From positions 12,776,662-12,840,661 of the forward strand of contig BSQZ01000006.1 in NCBI GenBank assembly GCA_033239005.1: a stretch of 64,000 nt of DNA. Direction: 5' to 3'. The translations under genes were made by a program, and so were the position numbers. How positions within the stretch are numbered: position 1 is the stretch's first letter; each line of letters begins with the position of its first letter. The notes beneath the pieces are model-generated. The model was not told where the DNA came from, searched no databases, and saw only the letters and a program-made list of their open reading frames with translations. Origin of the DNA: Lamellibrachia satsuma (taxonomy: Eukaryota; Annelida; Polychaeta; Sabellida; Siboglinidae). Below are positions 1 to 12,891 of this stretch, one piece after another.

Positions 1-369
1 ACAAACGTTCTGGTTTGACAGAAAGTTAGTTGAGTTTGTACGCAAACAGCATGGACATATCATATTGGCAAGCATAGGAATATGTATATACAAATATGCT
101 TTCATTTGGCGAGCGAATATTGCTAGATTATGACACTCATGACGTAGGGTTGTCTAACTGTATGGCACAGCCTATGAACATAAGATGCTGTGTATTCAAG
201 AAGGTTTTCCTAGTAAACCACTGGCGTGATATTAATTGATTTAACAAGATTGCCATCCCAAACAACAAGTTCCAGCTGGCAAGTCGACAAGGAAGCCATT
301 GGCTTATCGAGACTCCAACAATTTTCTCATCTATGTGTAGCCCGCCCATATCAAATATCTGTCAATTCT
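1..369. other. non-coding sequence at window start
   Basis: I see no gene here. The stretch precedes the 3' end of the minus-strand LINE fragment that begins near 370. Its short open frames have no recognisable motif. Confidence 0.5.
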
Positions 370-1545
<1,176 letters not shown>

Positions 1546-3630
1546 CGGCAAAGGATACGAATGAGAGATGTGGTGAGGAGAGACACGGAGGTTGCATAGG
1601 TCGTGGAGGAGGGCGCAATGGACAGGACGTCGTGGCGTAGAATCCGAGCGGCCACAGCCGATACGGATTAAAACTAATAATGCATTATTTAATAAAAAAT
1701 AATTACTAATCAACATCGTAGAAATTACCGTTTTCTAAACATGATTACTTTGTCGACAATGGATTGACAGCCATATGTTAATACTCGAGCGGTCAAGGTC
1801 TATGTTCAGCGCCATTAATCTAAAGATCTATTCCAGTAGGAAACATTAACTTTACTACTTTACTTTACTACAGCCTCTTTGTGTCGGTAATGGCGGATGA
1901 ACTTCTTCGCACCGGAAAGAAGATTCAGTTGTCTCTCAGACGCACCATTTAGACTGGCTGTTGCTGCGTCGGTTGCGTGACCATCAACGATGTGAATCGA
2001 TATATGGAATTTGCCTGTACGTGTGTATAATATGTAATATGCGTGCGTACGTGCGTGCGTGCGTGCGTGTGTACGCATGTGTGTGTTGGTGCATTCAAGC
2101 ATGTACGCATGTATGCAGGAAGGCGGATTATACATAGATCAAACATGTTGGACTCTCGATAAGAACATGGCTTACTTGTCCACTTGCCATCTGGGCCTTT
2201 GTCTTGGGTGGCAATCTTGTTAAATCTTGTTAAACCCATTTGAAATACCTTATGATAACGTTTTAAAACCGTTACTCTGACATTTAGAAATAATGTTATG
2301 ATAATGTTAAAAACACTTGACAACGTTCTATAAAAAACTGTTTCACGACAATTCCACAACGTTCTTATAACGTTCTTATAACGTTCTTATAACGTTCTTA
2401 TAACGTTTTTTGTATTATTTGGATCTTGGTGTATGAGCTCAGTATTTCTGCAACATTTGCTACCATTCAACTGAACAAATTATGTCAGTTCAATTGAGTA
2501 AATATAGCTTACAAAGCACTAGATACAACTCATTGTCTAATACATACCTACGACATTAAAATGTCGCTTCCTATGAGAAGGATGTCATGAATTATTCATT
2601 GATCATGATTTCCACAAACGTGCAAATTTTAATCAAACGCACAATAATAAAGGGTTTTAAATATATAGTCGTTACATTTACTGACAGCAATAACAATTGT
2701 GCACTCAATAATGGCTCTCACAGATTCCTATTTCTGAGTTTTCCTTGACAATCAATATTATTTGTTACTATCTGTCTAACTACAACCCTCCTGAAAGCAA
2801 TCCTGCGAATTTTAAATGCCATTTTGGAGGACGGTTTATTGATTGCGTTTGATCGCACAATCCTCTCATTTCTCTCGGTTTATTTATAATTATAATAACT
2901 GTTGAAGAGTGGCATAACAAATCAATCAATACCTAGCAACGTTATCTATAGCTATGCTGATTAGTATTTCACAAAACATACATTTAAAGGTTCCTCCTGA
3001 ATTTTTTTCGCTCGTCTCATTTCAAATTTATTTTGCATAAAATAAAATCGACTTATTATCCATTACAATATTCTAGTTCATTTGTGCAACTTTTGTGTGT
3101 TTAGTCAAACATCATTTGAAGTGAAAATGGAAACGCTGAAAACTCACGAATTTCGCGTTTGGTGAAATATCGTGTCTCGTGTCATGTGAACTAACGACCA
3201 ACGTTATTTCTTTTGACGACTTCAAAAAAAATACGCAGTTAATGCTAATTGCACCTGGCCGCGCATACACGATATTCAATTGTCAGAATGAGACCACCAA
3301 GCAACTTAACAGCTGCGAAGCTATGATTATTACACCGACACCTATGATAAACATCCATTGCACCTGCAGTCAGTGGCAATGCTACGAGTGATATCCGTGG
3401 GAGCCTGACACGTGCACAGATCGCACATGCGTGCTTAATTGGTAACACTATCGCTTGTCGCGGCCACGCAGACGCATTGTCGTAAACGCTTACAACGGAA
3501 CCAGGAGAAAGAACAGCGCATTATCAGTCAAGACCCTCGGCATCGACCGCAAACGTAACAGTAAATCCGCCGCGATGGTATATGTAATGAATATGATGCT
3601 TCTTGACTGAAGAAGACGCGCTGTGTCGAC
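1546..3630. other. intergenic DNA between LINE copy A and the GPCR
   Basis: No supportable gene. It contains a GTGC/GTAC-rich simple repeat at about 2040-2110, and an 11-bp tandem repeat with the core AACGTTCTTAT at 2352-2408. The last few hundred bases before 3631 are the likely 5' UTR and promoter of the receptor, but no clear TATA box is visible. Confidence 0.5.
2352..2408. repeat. 11-bp tandem repeat (AACGTTCTTAT)
   Basis: About five head-to-tail copies of an 11-bp unit containing the palindrome AACGTT. Looser AACGTT/AATGTT motifs occur in the preceding 100 bases. Confidence 0.85.
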
Positions 3631-4704
3631 ATGGAGGTTTCGACGAGAGCTAACGATACACGTGGCGAGAACGTGAGAGAGTCTGAAGGAATCATCAACA
3701 TCGCTTACTACGTCATCGGCTCTATCGGCATTCTCGGCAACCTGCTCGTCATCGTCGTCATCCTCAATTTCCGGGCGATGCGAAAAAAGAACGTCAACGT
3801 GCTCGTCCTCAACCAGAGCATCATCGACATGTTCGCGTCGGTGTTGATTATCGCCGAGACACACATCGACCCGGGCACGTACTTAGAGGGCGTGTGGGGC
3901 GACCTCGCCTGCCGTTTATGGCTCAACACGGTGCCTCTGTGGAGCCTTTTGATGGCGTCAACCATGAACATCCTGGCGATCAGCCTCGAGCGTTACGTCG
4001 CCGTCGTCCATCCACTTGGCTATCGCAACTACAGCAAGCGCGCCAAGCGTCGTCTCACGACCATCACCATGGCAAGTGCGTTGTTCGTTGGCTTCGCGTT
4101 CAATATTGCGACGACATCGACGACGTCAGCCGTGCGTGACCATCGCTGCGTCAGCATGGTCTTCTTCCCTAGCGAGGCGTGGAAGAAGACAGCCGGCGTG
4201 GCGGCGTTCTTCTTCGAGTTCCTTCTGCCGCTAACCATCTGCGTCGTTTGCTACGCCCGCATCGTGAAGACGTTGCGACAGAAGGTGGCACCACAGGTTG
4301 CCTCTGTCGTAGCGTCGAGCAGCCACTTAGGAGCCGGCGGCCAGGGGGGAGCCTTCAACAGCCAGGCGAATGCCAAGATGATTCGCAACGTCCATAAGAC
4401 TTTTGGCATTATAGTCGTGTGCGCGATTGTCTGCAATACCGGCAATCAATGTTTATTCCTTGCGTTCAACTTCGGTTATCGTCTGGACTTCACTGGAGCG
4501 CTATACAACGTCTCAGTGATTGGAGCTTTTGCCAATTGCTGCGTCAATCCGTTCGTGTACGCCTTCAAATACAAAATGTTCCAGCATGGCCTGAAGAAGT
4601 TGTTCTGTAGATATTCGTCAGTGTCAGAACACGGTAGCGTGTACACGACACACAGTGAGTGTCGTCCCAACGTGAACACCAGAACTGATACACTACATAT
4701 GTAA
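3631..4704 (+). CDS. orphan rhodopsin-family (class A) GPCR, single exon, LNQS type
   Basis: Encodes a 357-aa seven-transmembrane receptor expected at the plasma membrane. What is seen: an N-glycosylation site at Asn8; TM1 about 21-47 with GNLLV; TM2 about 55-78 with LNQSIID; Cys94 before TM3 and Cys173 in extracellular loop 2, the usual disulfide pair; TM3 ending in ERY (120-122) followed by VAVVHP; TM5 about 186-212; TM6 about 254-281 with CNTGNQ where most family members have CWxP; TM7 with NPFVY (306-310); and Cys326 after helix 8 as a possible palmitoylation site. The start ATG lies in a good context (GTCGACATGG) and the whole fold is in one exon, which is common for this expanded invertebrate group. 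The GC-rich coding sequence contrasts with the AT-rich flanks. The LNQS and NQ features resemble peptide-receptor-like orphan GPCRs of lancelets, echinoderms and lophotrochozoans. The ligand is unknown. Confidence 0.93.
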   Translation: MEVSTRANDTRGENVRESEGIINIAYYVIGSIGILGNLLVIVVILNFRAMRKKNVNVLVLNQSIIDMFASVLIIAETHIDPGTYLEGVWGDLACRLWLNTVPLWSLLMASTMNILAISLERYVAVVHPLGYRNYSKRAKRRLTTITMASALFVGFAFNIATTSTTSAVRDHRCVSMVFFPSEAWKKTAGVAAFFFEFLLPLTICVVCYARIVKTLRQKVAPQVASVVASSSHLGAGGQGGAFNSQANAKMIRNVHKTFGIIVVCAIVCNTGNQCLFLAFNFGYRLDFTGALYNVSVIGAFANCCVNPFVYAFKYKMFQHGLKKLFCRYSSVSEHGSVYTTHSECRPNVNTRTDTLHM

Positions 4705-4744
4705 GACTGAACGTTCAGTGAAGGCGAAAACATTGTATGCCGAC

Positions 4745-4803
4745 GTCGTCGTCGTCGCTGTTGTTGTTGCTGTTGTTGGTGTTGTTGTTGTTGTTGTTGT
4801 TGT
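4745..4803. repeat. (GTT)n/(GTC)n trinucleotide repeat in GPCR 3' UTR
   Basis: An imperfect GTC/GTT run that begins about 40 bases after the receptor stop codon and is probably transcribed in its 3' UTR. Confidence 0.85.
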
Positions 4804-4809
4804 CATTGT

Positions 4810-7157
4810 ATATTGTATACAGGATGGCGGTCAGCGACGAGGCACACGTCGCTTTCTATCGCTGTCTGAATATATGCAAAAAAGTTAGCGCCATATATTA
4901 ATATGTGAAACGACATACTTGTTTACGTTCTTAGGGGAAGACAGTGGGTTAGTTGAGCCACCCATGTTTCACAGGAAACTACAGCAGCGACAGTTGCATG
5001 GTACCACCCAGTGATTGAACATGTTATTAGAACACGATTGACGTATAATTAGTGCCATTTGTCACAGCGGTCAGAAAATGTGAGTTATAAGTATGCTCTT
5101 TGATGTTGTTGAGTGTGATTAACGTCTGCTGGTGTGTGCGCTATCAATGCATGTGACCAGACTTTATTTTCTGTGCACTTACAAATGGTTTAACTATGCA
5201 CAGGGGAGAAGGTTGATGACATCACTGCGTGCAGTAATGAGCAGTTTTTATGAGCAATTTAAAAAAGCTTAATTATCGAAACGGAGCTAGTGGAGCCACC
5301 CGAGGACTGGGGGGTGGTAGTTGAGCAGTGGCAAAATAATGAAGACGAGTGTTCTTTACCACAAAATCAAGGAATATATATTTTTTCAAACAGTTTGGGG
5401 CATCGGATATTTACAAAGCAACATAAATTATCAGCAGTTACATACACTGGTTGATTGGCCTATAAGTCTCTATTAATTAATGTGCTGACCTATTAATTAA
5501 GCGTGTAAACTTGTCAGAGACGTGTTGTACCTATTGGGTAGATGCGTTGGCTGACTCTTTATGAAATATTAGTGCAAGGCCTACGTAAATTATACAAATA
5601 AAGCATTTACCCAACGTACGCTACACTGTGGCTCAACTTACCCCACACCAAGTGTTAGTTGAGGCAGTTTACCAACTCAGTTCGAATAAACTACATATAC
5701 TTATTTATGCATACTAGTTATATTATCTATGTATAAAATGATACACTAATAATCATAATTTATGTAAAAAGAAATTTACGTAGGAATAACATTGTTGCCT
5801 AGATATCAAAAAGAATGAAACATGGTTCACCAAACACTGCCTCTCCCTATTTGCTTACAATGTAAATGATCCGCCGAACACATGCATTGGTGTACTGACT
5901 ACCCGTAACCATGATGTCACGTACGACGATGGTTCATGTGGTGCACCGTACGTTGTGTTTGTTTTGACGCGTAACGTGTTACGTTAAACTGGTATACCAT
6001 CGTACACCAGTTTAGTGTATCGTTTCATTTATATAGTATGTGTTAGTGTGTTGGGACAATGTTGGTTTTGTGCTGATAACTAAATATGATGCTTTGTTTG
6101 CGCAGACAGCCAAAGTTTGGGTTCTGACAACTAAATCTGATAATTTGGCCGAACAGACAAACTTCCCTATTTATTGCATTACCTTTGTGTATACATAGTC
6201 TGCCGGTTTGTGAATAAACATCATGATGTTGGTCATGCATCGGTCTTGTGTTGATGCTTTACATAAAGCAACTACTCAGACAATGCATACACACGTGTAT
6301 ATGTGTGTGCGTGCGTGCGTGCGTGCGTATGTGTGCGTGTGCTTGATGACGCAAATTAAAATAATACAATAATTGTATTGAACATTGTTCAAGCATGTAG
6401 TATGATGATTTATCATGTAGCACTGCCTAGTAAATATCACCCTTCTCTTCAGTATCCTCTCTGTCAGTGCAGAACTCTATGTTCGTCACATGTTGCAATA
6501 CTGTGAAACACCCATCGAGTTGTTTTTCCAGTGTTCCGTTATGGTCCACGATTCGCATTCGGAGCAAAGACTCCACCGTTGCCGTGAATAGGCGCTGCTT
6601 CACACAGCTACATATAAATAGGCACTGATGTAAAACTTGAGTCTTAATATACTGAATATTCTCCTGTATCTCTCACCGGGTAAAACGCACTAGGTCAACT
6701 AAAATGGCAACGCAATTAGGCAACGTCAAGAGAGAATGCAGGCATATATCAAGGGCGGATCTAGGAATTTACCAACGGGGTGTGTGTGTGGGGGGGGGCA
6801 ACCACCCATGCATTGGGGTCCGGGGAATGTATTTACTATTCTTGAAATGGTGTATTCCGGGGCATTACGTGGTGAAAGTATGCTCAAGTGGATGATTTGT
6901 AAACCACCGTGGACAATTGTATCATCATATTAATTAAACGAACCAACACAATCAGATCAAGGAACACATTGAACCACTTAATGTATTAGTGTATTGCACG
7001 TATATGTATGGTTAGTGTGCATCAATATTGTACGTATATGTATGGTTAGTGTGCATCAATCAGTAGCAGGTCAATGAGCCCTCGGAGAATTAATAAAAAC
7101 ATTATTTTTTGGGTGCTTCGTGTTGTTTTTGTCAATAATTGCTTTCATGTCGAGTTT
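4810..7157. other. intergenic DNA
   Basis: No gene is supported. Besides the inverted-repeat element it holds AATAAAG at about 5597 (a possible poly(A) signal for the receptor), a GTGC simple repeat at 6297-6345, a GT/G run at 6780-6798, and a 37-bp direct duplication (TACGTATATGTATGGTTAG) at about 6998-7060. Confidence 0.5.
4944..5646. mobile_element. candidate DNA element with inverted ends (GTGGGTTAGTTGAGCCA)
   Basis: GTGGGTTAGTTGAGCCA at 4944-4960 is mirrored by TGGCTCAACTTACCCCAC at 5629-5646, with one inserted base. An internal related copy (GTGGTAGTTGAGCAGTGG) lies near 5312-5329. This looks like a non-autonomous element with terminal and subterminal inverted repeats. I could not define a clean target duplication, so the boundaries are approximate. 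Confidence 0.45.
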
Positions 7158-8165
7158 GATGTCCTCGCGGACTTGAAGTAGCACTGATGTCATTGCGGAC
7201 ATGAAGTAGCACTGATGTCATTGCGGACATGAAGTAGCACTGATGTCCTTGCGGACATGAAGTAGCACTGATGTCATTGCGGACATGAAGTAGCACTGAT
7301 GTCATTGCGGACATGAAGTAGCACTGATGTCATTGCGGACATAAAGTAGCACTGATGTCCTTGCGGACATGAAGTAGCACTGATGTCATTGTGGACATGT
7401 CGTAGCACTGATGTCATTGCGTACATGAAGTAGCACTGATGTCATTGTGGACATGTCGTAGCACTGATGTCATTGCGGACATGAAGTAGCACTGATGTCA
7501 CTGCGGACATGAAGTAGCACTGATGTCATTGCGGACATGAAGTAGCACTGATGTCATTGTGGACATGAAGTGGCACTGATGTCATTGCGGACATGAAGTG
7601 GCACTGGTGTCATTGCATACATGAAGTACCACTGATGTCGTTGTGGACATGACGTAGCACTGGTGTCACTGCGTACATGAAGTACCACTGATGTCGTTGT
7701 GGACATGACGTAGCACTGACGTCATTGCGGACATAAAGTAGCACTGATGTCATTGCGGACATAAAGTAGCGCTGATGCCATTGCGGACATGAAGTGGCAC
7801 TGACGTCATTGCGGACATGAAGTAGCACTGATGTCATTGCGGACATAAAGTACCACTGATGTCGTTGTGGACATGACGTAGCACTGACTTCATTGCGGAC
7901 ATAAAGTACCACTGATGTCATTGTGGACATGACGTAGCACTGACGTCATTGTGGACATGACGTAGCACTGACGTCATTGTGGACATGACGTAGCACTGAC
8001 GTCATTGTGGACATGACGTAGCACTGATGTCATTGCGGACATGACGTAGCACTGACGTCATTGCGGACATGAAGTGGCATTGATGTCATTGCGGACATGA
8101 AGTGGCACTGATGTCATTGCGGACATGAAGTGGCACTGATGTCATGGCGGTACATGAAATAGCAC
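7158..8165. repeat. 28-bp tandem satellite, about 36 copies
   Basis: Head-to-tail array with unit GTAGCACTGATGTCATTGCG followed by GACATGAA. Units differ at a few recurrent sites (ATT/CTT, GCGG/GTGG, GAA/ACG). Each unit holds a small inverted repeat, ATGTC...GACAT. The 28-bp length is not a multiple of three, and the open frames seen across it are repeat artefacts. There are no unique spacers. Confidence 0.95.
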
Positions 8166-9332
8166 CAACTATTTGAGACGATCCTGGTGCATATTGCTCC
8201 GTTTTACGGTTTTCACCAGTTTGAGTGCAGTGTTGGCACGCTCTACTCCAGCATTTGTGATCGATATTAGCATCAGCAAGTGAAGAATGCGGAAAAGGTT
8301 TTGGAGCATGGAACTGGACGTTGTGTTTAATTGTCTCCTGTAGATTATGGGGCTTTGTTTCTTCTGACGAATCCCATATGTTGTTCCACGGTCTGACTTT
8401 AGCTGACGTGGACGCTGGGGGTGGCTGTTAAATCGAATAGCATTTTTGGAGGTTGGCTATGTTAGCATATGTCAAGTTGTCCACGTTATTGGGTAGAAAC
8501 TTCAGTCCGAGCATATGGCTTTCCTTGTTATCTCACTGAATATCGTGTCAAATTCCTAGAGGAGATGGTCTAGAAATCATAGGACTACAATTAAAGCGCT
8601 GCCAGTATATTTATGGGGTGTCTGCCTCCACGTTGTTGTCATGGTCTGCCTCATACAGTGCCTTTGTATCGAGATCGCTGTCACTGTCCCAGCAATGTTG
8701 ACCATCTCTACAGTCGTCAAGTAGATTTCACTGTACTCCTGCAATTTGTCTGATGTCGAAAACGATGTCCTTTACCAGAGTGACTTCTTCGTAGGCCTGG
8801 AGAACATCCTGGTGCAGCTTGGTGAGGTGTATTCAATCATGCACCGATTCACTTGGAATGCAACTATGAATGAAGAGCTTGTGATCGCGCAACGAAGGCC
8901 ATAAGCACCCGTCACTGTTTTAGACCTCCATTTGTTGCCCTCGTTGTTCGACATTGCAGTCAGACAATCAAGGATGGCTTCAGACATTTCACGAAACTCC
9001 TCACGTGTAGTGTGTCGTTCCAACCGCCTTGTTTCACACAGTAACTTCACCTTTCCAGCACTCACTTCTTCAAACCTTCATCCTTCCTCCCAATGTTGAT
9101 ATGTTCTGTGCATTGCTCCAGTCGTCTTTGTCTCTTGGGTGAGTATTTGAAGAATATAGCAAGGATCTGCAGGGTAGACATAATGTGTCGTACTTCAGGA
9201 TCCGTCCAGGCCTTGGATGGTGCTAAATTCAAGCGGTGGTTGTGCACAGTGGTAATAATGTACTATCAGCTTAGTTACAGTTAATTATTAAATAAGAGTA
9301 AAGCCCAATTAATATAACATATTTTTTTTCAG
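8166..9332. other. intergenic DNA, no recognisable gene
   Basis: Several short open frames on both strands show no domain, splice structure or codon bias. I see nothing supportable. Confidence 0.4.
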
Positions 9333-9512
<180 letters not shown>

Positions 9513-10131
9513 CGTTCGAAAAAAATAAAAAGGTCATAGTTGTAGTGTGACAGGAAAAAAATAATCGTCTGGTTATATTTATGTGATCCCGTCGCCATAT
9601 GGATGTACCAATTAAACAAGGCTATAACATTTCCGTGGCTGACATTATGTTAGATGTATGTGTTCCATATGTCACCGCAACCGTTTAAATTCTCAGAGTT
9701 TTACATCACTTATAGGCCCCACGTACCGGGCACAAACTATCCTTAAAAATCATGTTGTTGTTCAGTTTCCAAACATCCAACTAGCCTAAACCTCCTGTGC
9801 GAGGCATGAAAAGGTTTCCACACACCAAACCAGACTTATTAAAAATGTTGACTAACAATAAACTAAGCTGGTGTGTGAAAGCTGTCAACGGAGTGCGAGG
9901 CATGACAGCGACAGTTCCCACACACCAACCCAAAACATATATAATAATAAACCTTGACTAATATTAAAGTTACGAGTTTAGCCTTAGTTTTGTTGTTGCA
10001 TACACTATCCACAACGCAAGCTCACAGACAATCAGAAACTCCTGCGTTAGTCCAAGATTAGGCTGTTTTAAGTATAATTACTTGAGACTTGAGGGCTTGT
10101 GCTAAAATTCTACGCCCGTGCAGTGCACTAA

Positions 10132-10139
10132 TCATGTGA
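10132..10139 (+). promoter_or_regulatory. M-box/E-box TCATGTGA upstream of FNIP
   Basis: TCATGTGA matches the M-box recognised by MiT/TFE factors (MITF, TFEB, TFE3). It lies about 215 bp upstream of the FNIP start codon. A second copy is at 10296. Function is inferred. Confidence 0.35.
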
Positions 10140-10181
10140 GGGTGCAAACAGGAACTGACATGGAGCATGAGGTCATCGTGG

Positions 10182-10191
10182 CGCCATCTTG
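10182..10191 (-). promoter_or_regulatory. YY1-like site CGCCATCTTG in FNIP upstream region
   Basis: CGCCATCTTG is the reverse complement of CAAGATGGCG, a close match to the YY1 core often found near TATA-less promoters. It is 160 bp upstream of the FNIP ATG. Confidence 0.35.
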
Positions 10192-10261
10192 TGACTGACG
10201 ATAATTATAGTGCACCAATAACATTCTAGTACACAAATCACCAACTCGTGCAGCATAACAA

Positions 10262-10266
10262 CCAAT
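10262..10266 (+). promoter_or_regulatory. CCAAT box upstream of FNIP
   Basis: CCAAT occurs about 90 bp before the FNIP start codon, with another at about 10214. No TATA box is seen. The transcription start is unknown. Confidence 0.3.
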
Positions 10267-10295
10267 CGCTGATCCTTTGACAAAAGGCTGTTTTA

Positions 10296-10304
10296 TCATG
10301 TGAC
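10296..10304 (+). promoter_or_regulatory. M-box/E-box TCATGTGAC close to FNIP start
   Basis: A second M-box, TCATGTGAC, 49 bp upstream of the ATG. Vertebrate FNIP2 and FLCN are known MiT/TFE targets, so conserved feedback control is plausible but is inferred here. Confidence 0.4.
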
Positions 10305-10352
10305 AGTTACCAGACGTTAGAAGACAGTGTAACAACACGATGTTACGCTATC

Positions 10353-10438
10353 ATGGCTTTGTTTGCGAGAATATTTAGTTCCCGGAAAAATTATAATCAT
10401 TGCCCTAATACATGGGATGGAAACGACAAGTCAAAAAG
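10353..10438 (+). CDS. FNIP: FNIP exon 1 (aa 1-29)
   Basis: Starts ATG GCT TTG TTT and gives [12 protein letters not shown], resembling the MAPTLFQKLFSKR start of vertebrate FNIPs. Ends AAAAAG|GTAAGG with two bases of a split Arg codon, completed by the first base of exon 2. No longer frame fits the family. Confidence 0.85.
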
Positions 10439-12836
10439 GTAAGGGTAATTTTTTTAACGAAATAATTCTAGTTTCCACTCACCTGCTCACGGGCGGTGGC
10501 TTCTTTAACTCTGGCAAAGCCAAGAAGCCACCGTTGCCAGTGGTGGACACTTTGCCAGAAAATCATCGCCGGAACGTGATATGTTTTACATGTTTTTTGT
10601 TTATTGTCTTCCTTTTACCTGTCTATGATTTTGCTGTAGTAGAATTTGGGTCACATATGGATATTTTTAACTGTTACAATGCCAGGACGTTTAAAATAGT
10701 AATAATAATGATTAATGTTTAATTTCAGACAAAAAGTCCATATGTTGCATACATGCAATACAAGTATTCATGGTGTACAATATAAATCATGTATTAAGTT
10801 GACTGATTTTATGTTTTAGTTTAGTTAACTGATGAGTCAGAGTTACATTCGCAATACCCATTGGCATTGCCATGGCCTGACCTGGGCATGGGCCATGCAG
10901 AATTATAGAGGCTTAGACGATATATCACCAGTTGCTGATGTCCCATGTCACTTATGATATATGTCACAACTCCGTTGGCCAATATGTCTTGAAAAGGTAA
11001 ATTTAAAAAAATTTAAATGACTGGTTAAAACTTGTTAGTATTGTCAAATACATGTGTATTTAGTTTTCTAGTTACGTCTGGACACCCTGGGCGTGGACTC
11101 GTAGTCACCACTGATTGACATTGTTGCCAAAAAGAAGGCCAAAGTTATCATAAATAACCTCGGTTTTATCTCGAATGCATTACAATTCCTTAACAACAAA
11201 ATTAGTGCTCATATTAAAAGAAATTTGTGACAAATCATCCAGGCGTTTTGTGACATCGTCTAGGATGTGATTTGTCACATAATGTCCATACACCGCCCAT
11301 GCCCATGGCAAATTTTGGCATAGGCCAAGTCTCAGTTATTAAATGGGCGTTACTTATCAGGAAGTGGAATTAACCTCCCTGGTAGGGTGCAATAGCATAC
11401 TGGTTAGAATGCCGGACTCTCAATCGAGAAAAACCGATTTCAAATCCCACTGCGGTCGCTTCGAACCTTTGGCAAGTTTGATCACCCCACGTTGCCACAG
11501 TTTGCTCAGCTGTATAAATGAGTACCTGGCAATACAGACAGTGATGGATATGTGAACAATAGTCTTCACGCAGTAATTGCAGCATGGCTGAATGCTTCCC
11601 TGAGAAGTTGAAATGGCCTTGGAATGAACAGGTCTGCCAGGGGGTGAAGTGTAAAGCACTTTTGAGCAGTCCTAAGGACTGGATACCGCGCTATATAAGA
11701 ACTTAACTTTACCTTTTTTGGATGATGCAGTGATAATGACAAACTTGGGACTTCAAATACAGTGCAAATAACTACATAAATGTTAATGGTCTTACCTCAG
11801 TTATTATTTTACCCATCTTGTTTTAGAATAATTTCAGGAAAATGAAACCTATCTGCTATGACATGCTGGCTCATTTGTGCAGATGTATCATTTAATTATG
11901 TTTAAATCATCGCACAAACTATTAAATTATTTATTCTGTATCAGGTCACATTTTGATAATAAAGAGACAACACCTCACTAACGATCAATATAAATTCTTT
12001 CGATGATTGATGTTTTATTGTTTAGATCAAAAGCGTATATTACTTATAACTATTCCAATTTGAACATTGACGAACCTGATTTGTGATGGGCTAAATCAGT
12101 TCAGAGGGTGCAAAATTAATTAATGTTGAAAACTGCTTCCTCAACTGATTTCATTGGTGGCCAAACATGTAGTGTGTGAATAGTAAAATATGTAACATCC
12201 GCAGTTGATTTAATAAAGTAATGTCAATTTTTTTAAATCATCGAAAGAGTTGACTTTAGTCGTTACATCTGGTAAGGATCAAAATAGTGGACATCGAAAA
12301 TGGTAATCACTGGGTGGGTCAATGCTGTTCATGGGCTTGACTTCCATCCTCTCACCGAGCACATGACAAAGTTAAAAAAAATTACCAAGGAAGAAAATCG
12401 TAATTTTTCAGCATTTCGATTTTCACTTCAGTTAATGCTTGAATAAGTATTAACTAATTTATTAGTTTGACGATTTCACAAAAACTACATACAAAAGTTG
12501 CACAAATGAGTTAGCATGTTGCAGTGGATACTAGGTAGGTTTGGTTTTTCCCAAAAATTTATTTGAAATGAGACTAGCAAAAAATCGAATTGATTAAGCA
12601 CTTTTAAATCTTACGCACATACATACATAGTTCTACATGTGTGAACTGTTTACAGCAACAATACGACTAATCATTGATCCTGTGTAACAGAGTTATTTGT
12701 TTACAGCAACAATACGACCAATCATTGATCCTGTGTAACAGAGTTATTTGTTTACAGCAACAATACGACCAATCATTGATCCTGTGTAACAGAGTTATTC
12801 GACTAATCTTGTTCGGTCAAGTTACATAAAATTATA

Positions 12837-12891
<55 letters not shown>

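Noticed and set aside
3490..3864. Antisense frame over the GPCR start
   Set aside because: An acidic DDDD-rich shadow frame created by the GC-rich receptor codons.
6750..6900. Possible transposon end (GGCGGATCTAGGAATTTACC with a G run)
   Set aside because: Only one end is visible and I could not find a partner.
7132..8165. CRISPR-like array of short regular repeats
   Set aside because: The 28-bp units follow each other with no unique spacers, and the genome is clearly eukaryotic. It is a satellite.
10363..10722. 119-codon open frame overlapping FNIP exon 1
   Set aside because: It lacks an ATG start at that position, shows no homology, and reads through the GTAAGG donor. The exon 1 frame from ATG 10353 fits FNIP.
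10860..11325. Possible inverted-repeat element around GGGCATGGGCCATGC and CGCCCATGCCCATGGC
   Set aside because: The two segments resemble each other only over a few self-complementary bases, and no flanking duplication is visible.
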